From positions 28,914,771 through 28,978,770 of the forward strand of contig NC_081543.1 in assembly GCF_901000735.1 (NCBI RefSeq): 64,000 nucleotides of DNA, written 5' to 3'. This document shows, one piece after another, positions 39,890 to 51,924 of the stretch. The notes below the pieces were generated by a model. The model searched no databases and was not told where the DNA came from. It was given only the letters and a program-made list of their open reading frames with translations. The DNA is from Corylus avellana. Taxonomy: Eukaryota > Streptophyta > Magnoliopsida > Fagales > Betulaceae. Numbering within the stretch: the first letter of the stretch is position 1; each line of letters starts with the position of its first letter. Made by a program: the position numbers and the translations under genes.

Positions 39890-40255
39890 TTTGGAAAAAT
39901 TTCTGAAAGTTTTTTAAACTTTTACGCGTTTTAAGGAGACTTCTCAAAATTAAAAAACTCTCAATTTCACTATTCGAACTTCTAATTTGATGCAATTTAC
40001 CTATTCTGTTAGGATTTTGTTCCTAACATTTTTATAAAATTATATATTTACCCTTAATTCCACATTAAAAAAAAAAAATAGCATTTATGTATTTTTCATA
40101 GCCTCTATTAAGATTTAACGTCAAATCCTAATAGAGGAAGTAGATTACATCAAATTAAAAGTTTAAGTGTATAAAATTAAGAGTTTTAAATTTTGAAGGA
40201 TCTTTTCAAAAGGCGTAAAAATTCAAAAGATCTATGCGAAGTTAACCCTCTTCTT
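39890..40255. mobile_element. Foldback (MULE-like) element
   Basis: Left-arm blocks TTTTAAACTTTTACGCGTTT and TCTGTTAGGATTTTG are mirrored on the right by AAGGCGTAAAAATTCAAAAG and AATCCTAATAGAGG. Its design resembles the element in MADS intron 1 (29195-29635). It is non-coding. Confidence 0.5.
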
Positions 40256-40259
40256 TTTT

Positions 40260-41476
40260 TTTCTTTTTTTTTAATAGAAAAAATAGACGTACAGATATTT
40301 TAGTTATAAAAAACTAAAATGGTTTTGATTTTGTTTTGGTAGTAAACCTCTCATAGCACTTCGGCGTTGTGTTTATTTCAATTGAAGTGGGTTGGTTAGT
40401 TGGTAGAATTTTATGCCTCATGCTGACGTCTTCACCACTAAGTCAACCTCTGCGGGTTAACCAAACCATTAGTTGTCAGTCAAATTTGTTGCAAGTGCAG
40501 TCAAACTAAGGGCCAGTTTGGCAACCCATTTTGAGTTTCCTTTTTTTTTTTAAGGTCTGCTTCTCTCTAGAACTTGTTCTGAAGTAATGCATGCATTTAT
40601 TTTATGTCATATGCTGTAGAGGTGTTTTTGTTTGTTAAGCAATAAGCTGTGTATGTGCGGATTGTATAAGAAAACGGATTATTCAGCTTTGTACCAAACG
40701 GGTAAGTTTGGTTCAATACCTTTAATTGAATTATCTATCCTTCTGCACATAATAGAGAAAAGAGATGGCGTGCAAGGCAAGAGAGTCGTTGATTAGGAGT
40801 ACGTAATCAATCTCATTTCGTGGCTAAACGGGTGCTTCGACTATTCCCAATAACCACCAGCTCTCATGAGTTACAACTTGCAAGCCATGCCTTCTAAGGA
40901 CAGTACCAATCTGGCCTTGTGGGGTCCCAGGCCCACACTTTTTAACATAGTAGTAAAAATAATTATTGAATCTAAACTTTGATAATGAATCAAAATTTTA
41001 CGGACACGTTAGAAAGTGATCGTGAGAGTGAAATTTACATTTTTTTTTTAATTTTTTTTTATATCTTTCTTGAAATTATTGCACGTACGATTACGAATTT
41101 GAGTAAGACATAGCAGGATGGTGCATGTGGGAAACAAATCGACGTGGAAGCTGCAAATGTCCCCCACGAGTCAATTAAGGGTAGGAAATCTATAAACCGA
41201 AGCAACCGCAATTTAAGGGAGAGGGTGGCAAGACTCTCACGCATGAACTTCCTCCAGAAGCCCCCAAAAGCTGCAAAGTTTTCAACCACGCTGAGCTAAC
41301 AAGCAAAGCAAAAGCCCAAAGCAAAAGCAAAAGCATACGCACGGATTTCATTTCAGAGTCCTACTTTTAAGGGATTGTGAAAATTATATCACGCAGTTTC
41401 CATATCTGGGTGCCCGCAAAGATTGGAGCTACAGGGAACGAGTCCAAGCAGGTCTCTTAATAGTTAATAGAGATAC
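40260..41476. other. Spacer and promoter region of STAY-GREEN
   Basis: No gene seen. The segment directly upstream of the start (41280-41476) is less AT-rich and probably holds the 5' UTR. No regulatory motif was assigned. Confidence 0.4.
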
Positions 41477-42795
41477 ATGGGAACTTTGGCTGCTGCTCCT
41501 GTGCTCCCATCAAAGCTAAAACAGTCTTCACTCTTTCTGTACAGAAAAGGACTCAAGAGGAAGAACTTGGCTATTGTTCCTGTAAGAATCTTTTTATTTA
41601 TTTATTTATTTATTTATTTTTATTACCAGGACATAAAAAGGGGTTTCTATTTGTTTGATTGGATCAGGTCGCAAGGTTGTTTGGGCCTTCTATATTTGAA
41701 TCTTCAAAGCTGAAGGTACTGTTTTTGGGAGTGGATGAAGAGAAGCATCCTGGGAAGCTTCATAGGGCTTATACCCTTACACATAGTGATATTACTTCTA
41801 AGATCACTCTTGCCATCTCTCAGAAAATAAACAACACTCAGGTAATCCTGATCTCTGAGACCCATGTGCTAAAAATTGATCTTTTAATCCTTTTTTGAGT
41901 ATCAATAGGAAAGGGGAACCATATGGGTTAGATTACTTATTTAGCAAGGAGAAGAGGTGCCTGTTTACACCAAAAACATGCTATTTAAGGAAAGGTAGAT
42001 GTGGATCTGTTCCTATTCCTAACTAGAAAAGGCAAAGTGAAAAAAAAAAAAAACATAAAATTTTGGGGGAAAAAACAAAAACAGAGGGGAAGCAGGGGAT
42101 TACAGAGGATTACTAGAAATATAAGATTGCTGCTAGTATGTTCTTTTATATGCTTTTATCATGTATGTTTTGAGAAGCTGAAAGAGGGAAAATTTTTGAA
42201 TTTTAATTTCAGTTGCAAGGGTGGTACAACAGATTACAAAGAGATGAAGTGGTGGCAGAGTGGAAGAAAGTGCAGGGAAAGATGTCCCTCCATGTTCACT
42301 GTCATATAAGTGGGGGCCATTTTCTTTTGGATTTGTTTGCTAGGCTTAGATACTTCATCTTCTGCAAAGAACTCCCTGTGGTAAACTTCTTATATATTAA
42401 CATCTTAAATGATTCCCTAATTATAAGTAAGATTTTTGATGGGGGATTTGCATGAACAGGTATTGAAGGCCTTTGTTCATGGAGATGTCAATTTGTTCAA
42501 CAACTACCCTGAACTGCAGGAGGCTCTGGTTTGGGTTTACTTCCACTCAAACATTCCGGAATTCAACAAGGCGGAATGCTGGGGCCCAGTCAAGGAGGCT
42601 GCAGCGCCAACCAGTGGGGGTGGGGGTGTGGGTGGGGTCCAAGTGGACAAAATGCCTGAGCCCTGCCAAGAAGACTGCAGCTGTTGCTTCCCACCATTGA
42701 GCTCGATCCAATGGCCAGCAAAGCTTCCCCATGAGAATGAAGAAAGTTTTGGGGCCCAGCAGCAGCAGCAGAGCTTTCAGCAACATACTCGATGA
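41477..42795 (+). CDS. SGR: STAY-GREEN (NYE/SGR) magnesium dechelatase, chloroplast
   Basis: Removes Mg from chlorophyll a to start chlorophyll breakdown in senescing leaves and fruit, and acts in the plastid. Four exons (41477-41581, 41668-41841, 42213-42380 and 42460-42795) give 783 nt, or 260 residues, the usual length. All joins are phase 0. Residues 1 to about 45 look like a transit peptide (Ser/Lys-rich, few acids). The conserved core runs from VARLFGPSIFESSKLKVLFL through LHRAYTLTHSDITSKI, GWYNRLQRDEVVAEWKK and HVHCHISGGH to NNYPELQEALVWVYFHSN. The C-terminal Cys-rich motif (Cys218, 222, 224, 225, then Phe-Pro) marks SGR proper rather than the SGR-like branch, which lacks it. The tail is glycine- and glutamine-rich (GGGGVGG near 202-208, a Q5 run near 250). 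Intron 1 holds a TTTA microsatellite. Its position next to the FZR gene matches Arabidopsis NYE1. Confidence 0.96.
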
Positions 42796-44520
42796 CGTGT
42801 CTCCTTGCCATTCATTAAGCTTTGTTTTATAGCGTATTAGCGTATGAAAAATGTGTGCTCATTGTAAATACAAGCCTTCTCCTTTAGAACCCCAGCAGTT
42901 CATAATAATTAATGTTATGGTTGGGGTTGGTCCTCGAAGTTTCCTTTTTTGGACGCAACCTTTGTGCTTTGTCGGCATTGATAAAATGCCATCTGTCCCA
43001 TTAAGGGCTGTAATTGTATGGTTGTGTTCTTTACACTGTTAGACCTATAATTGTATTATAAATCTCTTGCAATTGATTGAAGACTGCTACAATTTCTTGA
43101 CATGTGTTGTCGCGTGATTGAAGACTATTACAATTTGTTTTCTATTTTAAGTGGCCAATATTGCTTCAGTCACATGTTGTCACGTGTTAATAAATTTGTA
43201 AGAACATTTGCTTAAATAATAATCAATAGGATAATAATAGTCAAAAGAATATAAAATTCTTAGTAAAATAGGATAAAAGTGATATAGATGTATTTGCTTA
43301 AAATATACAATAGCACCTTACATACTAGTTCACAAATTTAGGCTATACACAAGCTTCTTACAAGGATCATGGCTAGGTTGTAATACCAATTACAAAAAGA
43401 AAATGACTTGAAGCAAAAGAAAATTCAAATGACGATCCTTATAAAACACTCCAACCATATCACATTTGATAAATCTCTTGATGCCCCGCTACAAGATTTT
43501 GTTGCTCTTTTATAATAAAACAGAGGATAAACTGACAAACAATAAAGCATCTTTACTTTTTGTAAAGAAAGGTTCTTAACTTAACTTTTGAATAAAATAA
43601 CGTTTATTATTGTTGTAGCTAGCCTACAGGATCTCTGCTTTTTACAAAAAGGTTCACCATGCTTTTCACATGCTTTTATCTCATGCTTCAATATGGTTGA
43701 TAAGGGTGATATACTCAATGTCGTTTAGTGAGTCGAAACATCACACTTGATGGACCAATGATAACAAAATCCCTCTATTATTCTATGGATGGATGATGAT
43801 AACAAATCCCTCAGTTATTCTATCGAATAGAAGACATAATGGTCTCAAAATTGACCTTCCTCATTAATCATGAAAAATGGTATATTCAATCACCAACCAA
43901 GTGATTTTTCCAGTTTTTCAAGCTCTAATAGAATGATAATGTCAATTTCTTTCTTTGATTAAGATTTTTCAAGTTTTTTCAAGCTCTAACAGCATACCGA
44001 TGGTGTCAATTTCCTTCTTTGATTAAGACATTCCTCGCTTATCAAGCAAAGAATCTGAAATGGGAAAAATATTTCACCTTTCTCAAGAACAAGTTCAGCA
44101 AGATGGAGTGTAGGAAAAAAATTCTTCCAACCTTATCAGATTTGGTAATCTTCCTTTGTTTTCTTACCAAATAAATAAATAAGTTTCTTGGACATTGCTC
44201 TGTGGAGGACCATATTGGATATATTGTAGTTAAGAAACCTGAGAGTTTACACTGTCATAAGTGTCTAAACAACATGGAGCCCTGTGGTGAGTAGATAACA
44301 AGCTATTTTTTCCCCTTTGACTTGAGTGAACCAACATGGTGACCACCCAGATTTTGATGAAAAAAAAAACAGGCTCAAAACAATAGGCCTAGAGTTGTTG
44401 CAGCTCAATAGAGAAAACCACCCACTCTCCTCTCCTCATAGAGACATTGATGTAAAAGAATTTAAGTCATTTACAAATATTACAAAAGCATGCTACACCA
44501 TTATGGTTAAAACATGCTAG
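42796..44520. other. Intergenic between STAY-GREEN and FZR copy A
   Basis: No gene seen. The first 250 bases are probably STAY-GREEN 3' UTR. Two short local tandem duplications are visible: about 43735-43825 (AATCCCTC(T/A)(A/G)TTATTCTAT) and about 43914-44028 (TTTTCAAGCTCTAA... and ...TTTCTTTGATTAAGA, period about 61). Confidence 0.5.
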
Positions 44521-44765
44521 TATTCTTCCTTCTTAAATATACAAGGGAGCTGTTAAAACAATTAACAGCTCCCCTCTCAACATACTAAAACCTGTTGAAG
44601 TGGGAAAAAGACCTACAAAACATTCAGGTTGCAAGAAACCAGAGATGTTTCCATTGCTTCCAGTCACATCTTAGCATTGTTAGGTCTTTGCAAATTCTCT
44701 TCCCAGTGTGGTTTGGGTCAAGCAGACCCATTTGAGAGCTGTCAATAAGTTAAAAGGCCTGCAAT

Positions 44766-44890
44766 TAGGGGCGGAACTACATTGAGGATTGAGGGGGCTT
44801 TAGCCCCCGGTGCCCACCCCCAAAAGCTTCAACGTGTTCTCCAATTTTTTTTTGGTTTTGCCTCAACCTAAAATTCTAGTTCCGCCCCTT
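44766..44890. mobile_element. hAT-type MITE (125 bp) with 8-bp target duplication
   Basis: Ends TAGGGGCGGAACTA and TAGTTCCGCCCCTT pair over 13 of 14 bases. The exact 8-bp CCTGCAAT flanks both sides (44758-44765 and 44891-44898), the hallmark of the hAT superfamily. The equivalent place downstream of FZR copy B (about 55970-55985) has a single CTGCAAT, i.e. the empty site. Confidence 0.88.
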
Positions 44891-45421
44891 CCTGCAATAG
44901 TTAACGGATTGTAGTTCTTCCAAAAAATGATGCTCCAATCTCGCTGTCCCTACTCTGCATTAACAATTACATTCATATATGAGTTACTTTTATCTCCATT
45001 AGGAATAGAGTTAAAGGTACAAAAAATGCAGGGCAAAAGGCATGAAACCACTAGATGCAATAAGGGATATGACCACTCTTTTGTATGCGAGTCGAATACA
45101 AATACTTGGTTAGTTCATATTGGTACCACAGTAAGGTGCACCAGCCATTTTCCACTGGAAAAGAAAAATAGTTAAAGCAACATACTCACCCATGTCTTTC
45201 TCTTAAAAATTATTCGTGTGCCACTGTCATGTGAACTAATGTTGTAAAAAACTGTACAAGAGGGGATATCTATCGGAATTGAGAATCAGTTCTTAAGGTG
45301 AATTATATGTATATCAACTATACTCAAACCAGGTGGAGGAAGACAAAACTTCGGACCAATATGACAGCATGAAAACTACCAACTACCAAAAAAGTTTGGA
45401 TTCATCTAATAAATCATTTAC

Positions 45422-46181
45422 CTGTGATTTAGCGGAAGGAAATACATTCCAAAACCTAAGTGTTTCGTCTCCAGCTCCTGTGACAATTGTCTGAAAGAAC
45501 AATGATTATTACTGTTAAGAAAAGAACAAGCATAAACTTGTGGGAAATAAACTTGCATAACTGGCCTTTTTTTTTTCTTAGCCAGATTGCATTAATAAAA
45601 TAGAAAAAAAGAACGGAGTGGGGGACCCCAACAAAGATATAGAACAGTCAGAATAAAGGAGAGGAGAAACTGCCCGTCCATCAGGTGAAATGGCAAGGTA
45701 GAGAACCGGCATAAACATATGGGAAATTAACTAACATTACTAGCTTCTTTTTACTTTTTTTCTTTTTTTTCCTAATAAAGATTGCATTAAAAAAGAAAAA
45801 GAAAAAAAGAACAAGTACTACAGGAGGGTTGGGGGACCCCAACAAAGACCCCAAAGCAATTAGAACAGAGGAGAGGAGAAACTACCTGTCCATCAGGTGA
45901 AATGGCAAGATAGAGAACTCGATATGTATGGCCCGTAAGAGTTGCCAACTACATCAGGAGACAAAAATCGAAAATTTAAAAAAGAAAAGAAAATAAAGAA
46001 ACTGAAAAGATATACTTGCATCACAATACATATACTTTGTACCTTTGACATGGCAGGATACCTCCAAACAATTATCTGGTTTTGCGAGTATCCATGTGTG
46101 CTGACAAGTTCATTGACATTCTTCGACCACACAAGATTGCATACCTAACATATGTACAGTGGATATCAGTATATCCCAAAT

Positions 46182-46212
<31 letters not shown>

Positions 46213-49200
46213 TGAAGTGGGGGTTGGGAAAGGGGAAGGGGGAAGAAGGGGGATAGATCTATTCAATTCCATATAAAATTGTTTCTATGAACTGATTTAT
46301 ATTGTCGTTCTTATTAATTGTTCCTCATCAATAAGTGCAATATATCCAGATGCAACTTGAAGAAAGATTTAAGGGGACCGACTATATATGGCATTATGGC
46401 TCTATATACATATATAGACTGAGAGGAGTGAAACACCTTACTAGCATTGATGCAAAATTAATCACATTTAGGTGACGAAAATGTGAACCCCCACCTTTTT
46501 TTTCCCCCCTCATCTTATCATGTGAAAATTAATTGGAAGCAAAATCAATTATTCAAGAAAATAAAACCAGTTGAACCATTTATTAAAGATCTAGCACAGT
46601 TGAAATAAACGAATACCAAGGTTTGTTAGTTTAAGCCCTCTTATTGTATGACTAGTATAGCTGGAAAATAATACAGTACCAAGGATGTTCTCCTCGTAAT
46701 GCTAGTTTGCACATGCATAGGTGAGAATCCAATGCCCTAAAAACCTAATGGTTCCTCTGGAAGCATAGTCTACGGAGGGTGAATCAGGGCCTAAGATCAG
46801 GCCGAAAGGCATAATCAATGGACAAAAGGTGAATATTCCTGTACTGCCCTAACAATCATCTATAACATCCAATTCTAAAATCAAACCTGCATACCTGCTC
46901 TCTTTCACTTATTCAACCCTCCAAAGGGGCAAATGAATCTTTCAATCTACTACAACTATCAATTCAATATCCTTGAGAGAAGAAAGTGGAAGGACAACTA
47001 AAAGAAAAGATTCACCAATTCTATGTGTATGCCAGACCCAATTAAAAAGGAAGTCAATATGGTAGGAAAAAAAAAACTGAGAAGCAGATTACCTGGCTTC
47101 CAGTATCAATGCAGCTCAAGTGTGAGTTTGTGGTTGTATTCCAGAAACGAATACATCGGTCGGCAGTTCCTCCCCCAGATGCAAGAAGTCCATGAACATG
47201 GGGAGACCATGCAATAGCTTTTACTGCTGCTGTATGCTCAGAGTATCTCAACACGGGCTGAGTTGAATTTTGATTCCAAACAAAAAGCTACATGTATGTG
47301 AGACAAACTGTCAGTCAAGAATGCAGGAAGACTGAACAAATACCTCTCATATGCGATTAATCAGAGAAAAAAAAAAAAAAAAAACAGAAATGTCATCACA
47401 TACTCTATTATCATTGCCGCCGGATGCTAATTCACGATTATCATAAGACCACTTTAATCCGCAAACCTAAAATTCAATCAGTTGACCTTTAAGCTGGGGA
47501 AAACATATTAAATACAAAGAGAGAAAATCCATGAACCGAAGACAATGAACGAAATGGAAAAAAACAGCAGATATACATTGCAATTTTAACACTCATGAAA
47601 ACTAAAGAAGATGTATCTGAAAGCAAGATAAAGATGCTGAATGAACTCCAAAAAAAAAAAAGAACAAAAAAAAAAAAAAAAGAGATTAAGCTGAACAATA
47701 TGTTAAAGAATTTGACCTCTGACTTGTGTCCAGACAGTTTACTAACAAAATCTCCTTGAGCACGCATATCTCGTTGGAAAATACTCTTGTCCCGGCCACC
47801 GGAAGACAAAAGAGTTGAACTCCAGGCTAAAGCCCCAACACGTAACCGATGACCCTCCATAGTTCTTACCTTCTTACAGTGAGATGCATCCCAAAGCTAC
47901 ATAGAAGGATGTTGAACACATGAGCTAAATATGGCAGGTAGCACCTTTTATGCCAAACATCTATGAATAACACAAGATAATAGGAAGAATTTAACTTGAA
48001 CAGTGATGGTAAGAATACATTGTACTTTATGAAACAGAAAAAACAAATCAAGAAGAAGATGACAGCTTTAGTTTCTTCACTTTCCAGAATCACAGAAGAG
48101 AGCAGGCCTAAGAAGCCCCCTGAGGGGGCTTGCTACTCATGATGGCCATGTTGGTGCCGGTGAGTTGAGTCACTCAAGGCTCCCACTTACTCTTGCAAGT
48201 TCTAATGTAGCTCTTCACAAGCTTTTCATCAATGATCTAAGTGAACCCTACATAATCAACAATTGCATCTGCAATTGTTTATGGTTTTCAAGTTCACTAA
48301 AAAACTTTCAATTATAAAATTTGATGATTACATTCTCCATCATAGTTTCATGACAATCGCTCCTTTAAACTATCTTCCCAATTGATAAAAAAAAAATAAT
48401 AATAATAACAAAATTAAAAAAAAAAAAATTACCCCTTGTTTAGTTAAATAAGAAGCACATCCAAAATTGAAAACAATAGGTTTGTATTATCTACACTGCC
48501 TCTAACCTGGACTTTTCCATTGCTGGTTCCAACAGCAAGATGTGTACCACGCTGAGCCCAACCTACCGAACAGACACTGTCATCAATTCCCAAGTCACAT
48601 AACTTGGTTACCTGCGTGTAGCATGCCAAGACTTATCAAACAACGCCATCAATTTCAAACTAGTGACATTGCAGCAGGATTATTTGCCTAAAAGGAACAT
48701 ATTCTAGAAACAGAAGAAAAAAAAAGCTCACCTTGCTACTGCATGCATTCCACAAGTAAACACAATTTCCCAACCCCACCGCCAATACATTATGCGAAGA
48801 CCAGTCAACTAAATTGAGATAAAAATCGTCTTGCAATGCCGGTGCATCCAAAACCTACCGAAATCACCAACATCTACATAAACCCCACAAATCCCAATAC
48901 ACAAAATCCACCATTAAACACAGATAACAAATTAAACCAAGAATGTACCTTATAAGGCGACTTTGGAATCTTCCGGGGAGCCTTTACCGGGCAATGATTA
49001 ACCCCGGCAACGGCATCATAAGACTCCAGTGGACAAATGGAGTGAAAGGGCCGGCGAGTCTCCGTCTGATACCGGAAGATATTCCGGCTTGGTGGGTTCA
49101 TCCAGTCGCTTCTGTTCTCGGGCGTGGCAGGTGAGACAACGCCAGATTCAGGACCAAAAAGCACAGAGCGAAGTAGCCTGGAATAGACACTGTCCTCAGG

Positions 49201-49416
49201 TCGCTCCGGAGGGAGGTGGAGGAGAGCAAAGTTCGAACCCGTCCTGGACGGGATGAACCTGTCGAAGTAGATCGTCCTTGACGGCGCTCGGCGGTGGTTC
49301 ACATTGATCAGGCGTTCTATGTTGCGCGAACGGGCTAGCTCCACATCGGACCTCGTCGGATCAAGATTCAGCTCCGATGACTCACTGGGCAATCTCTGAA
49401 CCGTGGGATTGTCCAT
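45422..49416 (-). CDS. FZR2: FIZZY-RELATED/CCS52A (Cdh1-type APC/C activator), copy A
   Basis: WD40 protein that loads substrates on the anaphase-promoting complex and drives mitotic exit and endoreduplication. Exons: 49416-48949, 48854-48732, 48611-48507, 47896-47717, 47466-47404, 47287-47093, 46144-46043, 45948-45886 and 45490-45422. They give 456 residues, all phase 0. The C-box DRFIPSR is at residues 52-58 and the Cdh1-specific [14 protein letters not shown] near 76-89. The start of the propeller reads [20 protein letters not shown], and the intact last blade reads [18 protein letters not shown]. The sequence closely follows Arabidopsis FZR2. The expected final exon, ending in the Ile-Arg tail, was not found. 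The exon 9 donor CAG|GTAAAT has a weak candidate partner at 44738-44718 that would add six residues. Without splicing, the frame runs about 10 codons further to a stop. The stop is therefore unresolved. Confidence 0.9.
45531..45910. repeat. Tandem duplication of about 180 bp carrying part of exon 8 (copy A)
   Basis: Unit 1 starts at 45531 and unit 2 at 45710 (both CATAAAC...GGGAAAT). Both contain the T run, AGATTGCATTAA, GGGGACCCCAACAAAGA and the 3' part of exon 8 (CCATCAGGTGAAATGGCAAG). In the intronic unit the exon piece (45706-45670) has GGACGG|GCAGTT instead of GGACAG|GTAGTT, so its donor is lost. FZR copy B has only one such unit. Confidence 0.8.
46180..46210. repeat. GA microsatellite in FZR copy A intron
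   Basis: An uninterrupted run of about 14 GA units lies in the intron upstream of exon 7, close to its acceptor side (exon 7 begins at 46144). Being CT-rich on the coding strand, it may act as the polypyrimidine tract. Confidence 0.85.
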
Positions 49417-49605
49417 ACAGAAACAAACCCTTTTGAGATTTGGGGAGATTGGAGGAATTAAATCACAGACAAAACAAAGTTTTTAACCGTTGAGTGTGTG
49501 TGAGAGAGATTGACAATTGAGGTTGTCTCCCACTCCCGGATGTATGAGGATTTGGTTCTTCAGAAGTCGGTCGGAAAATTGAGTTCCTGACAGGCTGCCG
49601 TTATC

Positions 49606-49617
49606 TTTCCCGGGAAA
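49606..49617. promoter_or_regulatory. Palindromic E2F-like site upstream of FZR copy A
   Basis: TTTCCCGGGAAA is a perfect palindrome fitting the E2F consensus (TTTSSC core) on both strands, about 190 bases upstream of the ATG. A second half-site (CGGGAAA) follows at about 49629. In Arabidopsis the atypical E2F factor DEL1/E2Fe is known to repress CCS52A2, so control by E2F is plausible here but not shown. Confidence 0.5.
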
Positions 49618-49842
49618 TCTAGCTGATTCGGGAAAGTTGAGACCAATTGTTATATATAATAATATATGTATCCGTGTTGGTCTGGGCCTCAGCTATACCG
49701 TTGGCACTATCGGACTTCTGAGACTTTTGCTGGGATTTGAGTTTTGGAAGCCCATTAACATATTTTGTTTTCCAAAAATATTTGAAAATTTTATCAGATT
49801 ATATATGTATATATAGTTAACTTTTATATAGCTATTATATAA

Positions 49843-50830
49843 GGACATAAATTTCTTCCAAACCGGTTAGAGAAAATATCCTTCAAACCACATAAAATGG
49901 TGTCAAGTGTCTAAGAATTTAATATGCACATTAAATATTAAAGGTTATTAATAGCCGTTTACTAATTAAGGTTAACCCTTTTTTTTTTTTTTCTTTTTCT
50001 TTTCTTTTTCTTTTTCTTTTGGTTAAACATGAGACTAACGTTATGTTTTTTCACTAAGGTTAGAACTAACGTTAAAAACTGATATATATATAAGTTGCAT
50101 TCTAAGGACCACACGTGACACATTGAAAGGACTAAGTGGAATAATTTGAGTAGGCTGTAGGAAGTCAAAGTCCATTCAAACTAAAAGTGATGAAAAAACA
50201 AGAAAAATTGAAGTGTAAAAAAAAATACAACGTTAGATTAAAAGACAAGAAAAAACAAAGGAAAAAAAATATATAAAATTCAAAATGTTAGAGAGATAAC
50301 TAAATAGAGATTAAAATTAATCAAAATATTATTCAAAATACGAAGACTTAATTGTTAAAATATCAAGAAGAGTACCTTAATATGATCGTATATGCCAAAA
50401 AATCCCTTCTTCTCCTAAAGCAACAGCCTTTCAGCCGTATATGCAGAGAACTTGAGAAACAGAGAATAGAGAAAAATGTATGCTTCTGATATGACTTATC
50501 AACTTCACCTTGTTTAGGTTTACTAAAATTTTCTAACCTTGTTTAGATGTGATTTATTTATTTTTCTTCTTCTAAGCCAACGTTAGCTCTTTACTTCTTT
50601 TTTTTTTGGGTTTTTTATCTAATCTGAAATTAAGTCTTCAATTTTTAACGTTAATTCTAACCTTGGTGAAAAAACAAAACGTTAGTCCCATGTTTAACCA
50701 AAAAAAAAAAAAGGTTAACCTTAGTTAATAAACTGCTATTAATGACCTTTAATATTTAATGTGCATATTAAATATTTAAACACTTAGAACCATTTTATGT
50801 GGGTTTAGGGTTTAGAGGATATTTTTGTCC
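49843..50830. mobile_element. Foldback MULE-like element (988 bp) with 9-bp target duplication
   Basis: Terminal inverted repeats of about 230 bases. The left arm has CACATAAAATGGTGTCAAGT, TTAATATGCACATTAAATAT and GGTTAAACATGAGACTAACG, and the right arm carries the near-perfect reverse complement. ATTATATAA is directly repeated at 49834-49842 and 50831-50839. Nine-base duplications and long inverted ends are typical of the Mutator superfamily. The middle of about 550 bases has no coding frame, so the element is non-autonomous. Confidence 0.85.
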
Positions 50831-50904
50831 ATTATATAATTAGAAATTTAGAATGATATGGTAGTGAAAATATTACTGTCCTCAACTTAGTGGGGGATTA
50901 ACGA

Positions 50905-51490
50905 TCCAATACTCGAACCTGTGATGGTGGAGAAATGGAGTAATCCTCTCAGTGGCAAATACAAGGTGAACTAGGACATCGCAATTGATTCAAAACAAAG
51001 AAGAATGGGATTGGGAGTGGTTAGCAGGGATGATAAGGGGTTTGTTTCTACAGCTCTGAGCCGACCCTTGGAGATCATACAAGACCTAGTCACGGGTGAA
51101 GCGATTGGAGTCCTCGGAGCAACTGAATTCTGTAGGGATCTTAGGTTTATGGACATTATTTTGGAGGGAGATTCCAAGCAAGTTGTTGAGGCTGGTAACG
51201 CGCAGGGCTCCATTTGGTGCAAGTATGGGCATATTATTGGAGACATTCTTGAAGTACTGAAGACTTTTCGAAGTTGGGACATCAACTATGTTAGAAGGAT
51301 GGCTAGCGAGGCTGCTCAAGGCCTTGCTAAAGCCACAATTAGGGAGAGTAGTGATAAGATTTGGATAGAAGTGACCCTTAACACCATTTTTTATGTTGTT
51401 ACCCTAGAGCATTTTGCTCTTGTTGTTTAGAGTTTTTAGCTCTAAATTTTTCCACTGAAGTGAATAAATTGAATTCTCATTGATTTAAAA
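50905..51490 (+). pseudogene. 5'-truncated LINE fragment: RNase H-like domain with poly(A)
   Basis: The reading frame KYKVN*DIAIDSKQRRMGLG, then VVSRDDKGFVSTALSRPLE, GEAIGVLGATEFCRDL, IILEGDSKQVVE and WDINYVRRMASEAAQGLAKA, is the RNase H-like (RVT_3) end of plant LINEs. The Trp of the expected N-W-D motif is a TAG stop (50967-50975 region). The frame ends at 51430 and is followed by an AATAAATTGAA stretch and an A run (51487-51497), marking a retroposed 3' end. It is inactive. Confidence 0.8.
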
Positions 51491-51889
51491 AAAAAGAAAA
51501 GATTTGATAGTCAATATTCTCTGCCTAACTGATGGATCTCCGAAATATCTCTATTTTCCTTTATATTATTCTCTAATATTCTCCTAATATTTTCTATAAT
51601 TATAATGATTGCATATTATTACAATCTCCTTATTTTAGGCATTGTTCTATAATATTATTTTCTTAGAATAAGCTGCAATACTCTATAAAAGATGTAGATG
51701 TCATATGTCAATCAAATCAATGAAAATTTTATTCACAAACTATATGTTTGTTAATTTAAGAAATTAATTTATCTTGTTACGGATTTAATATTTAGGTTCG
51801 TAACAAAAAATTAGCACTTAATTTTATTTGTTTACAAATATGATTCAAATATAAATTTTCACTTATACATCATTAAATTGTATAAAATT

Positions 51890-51920
<31 letters not shown>

Positions 51921-51924
51921 CAGG

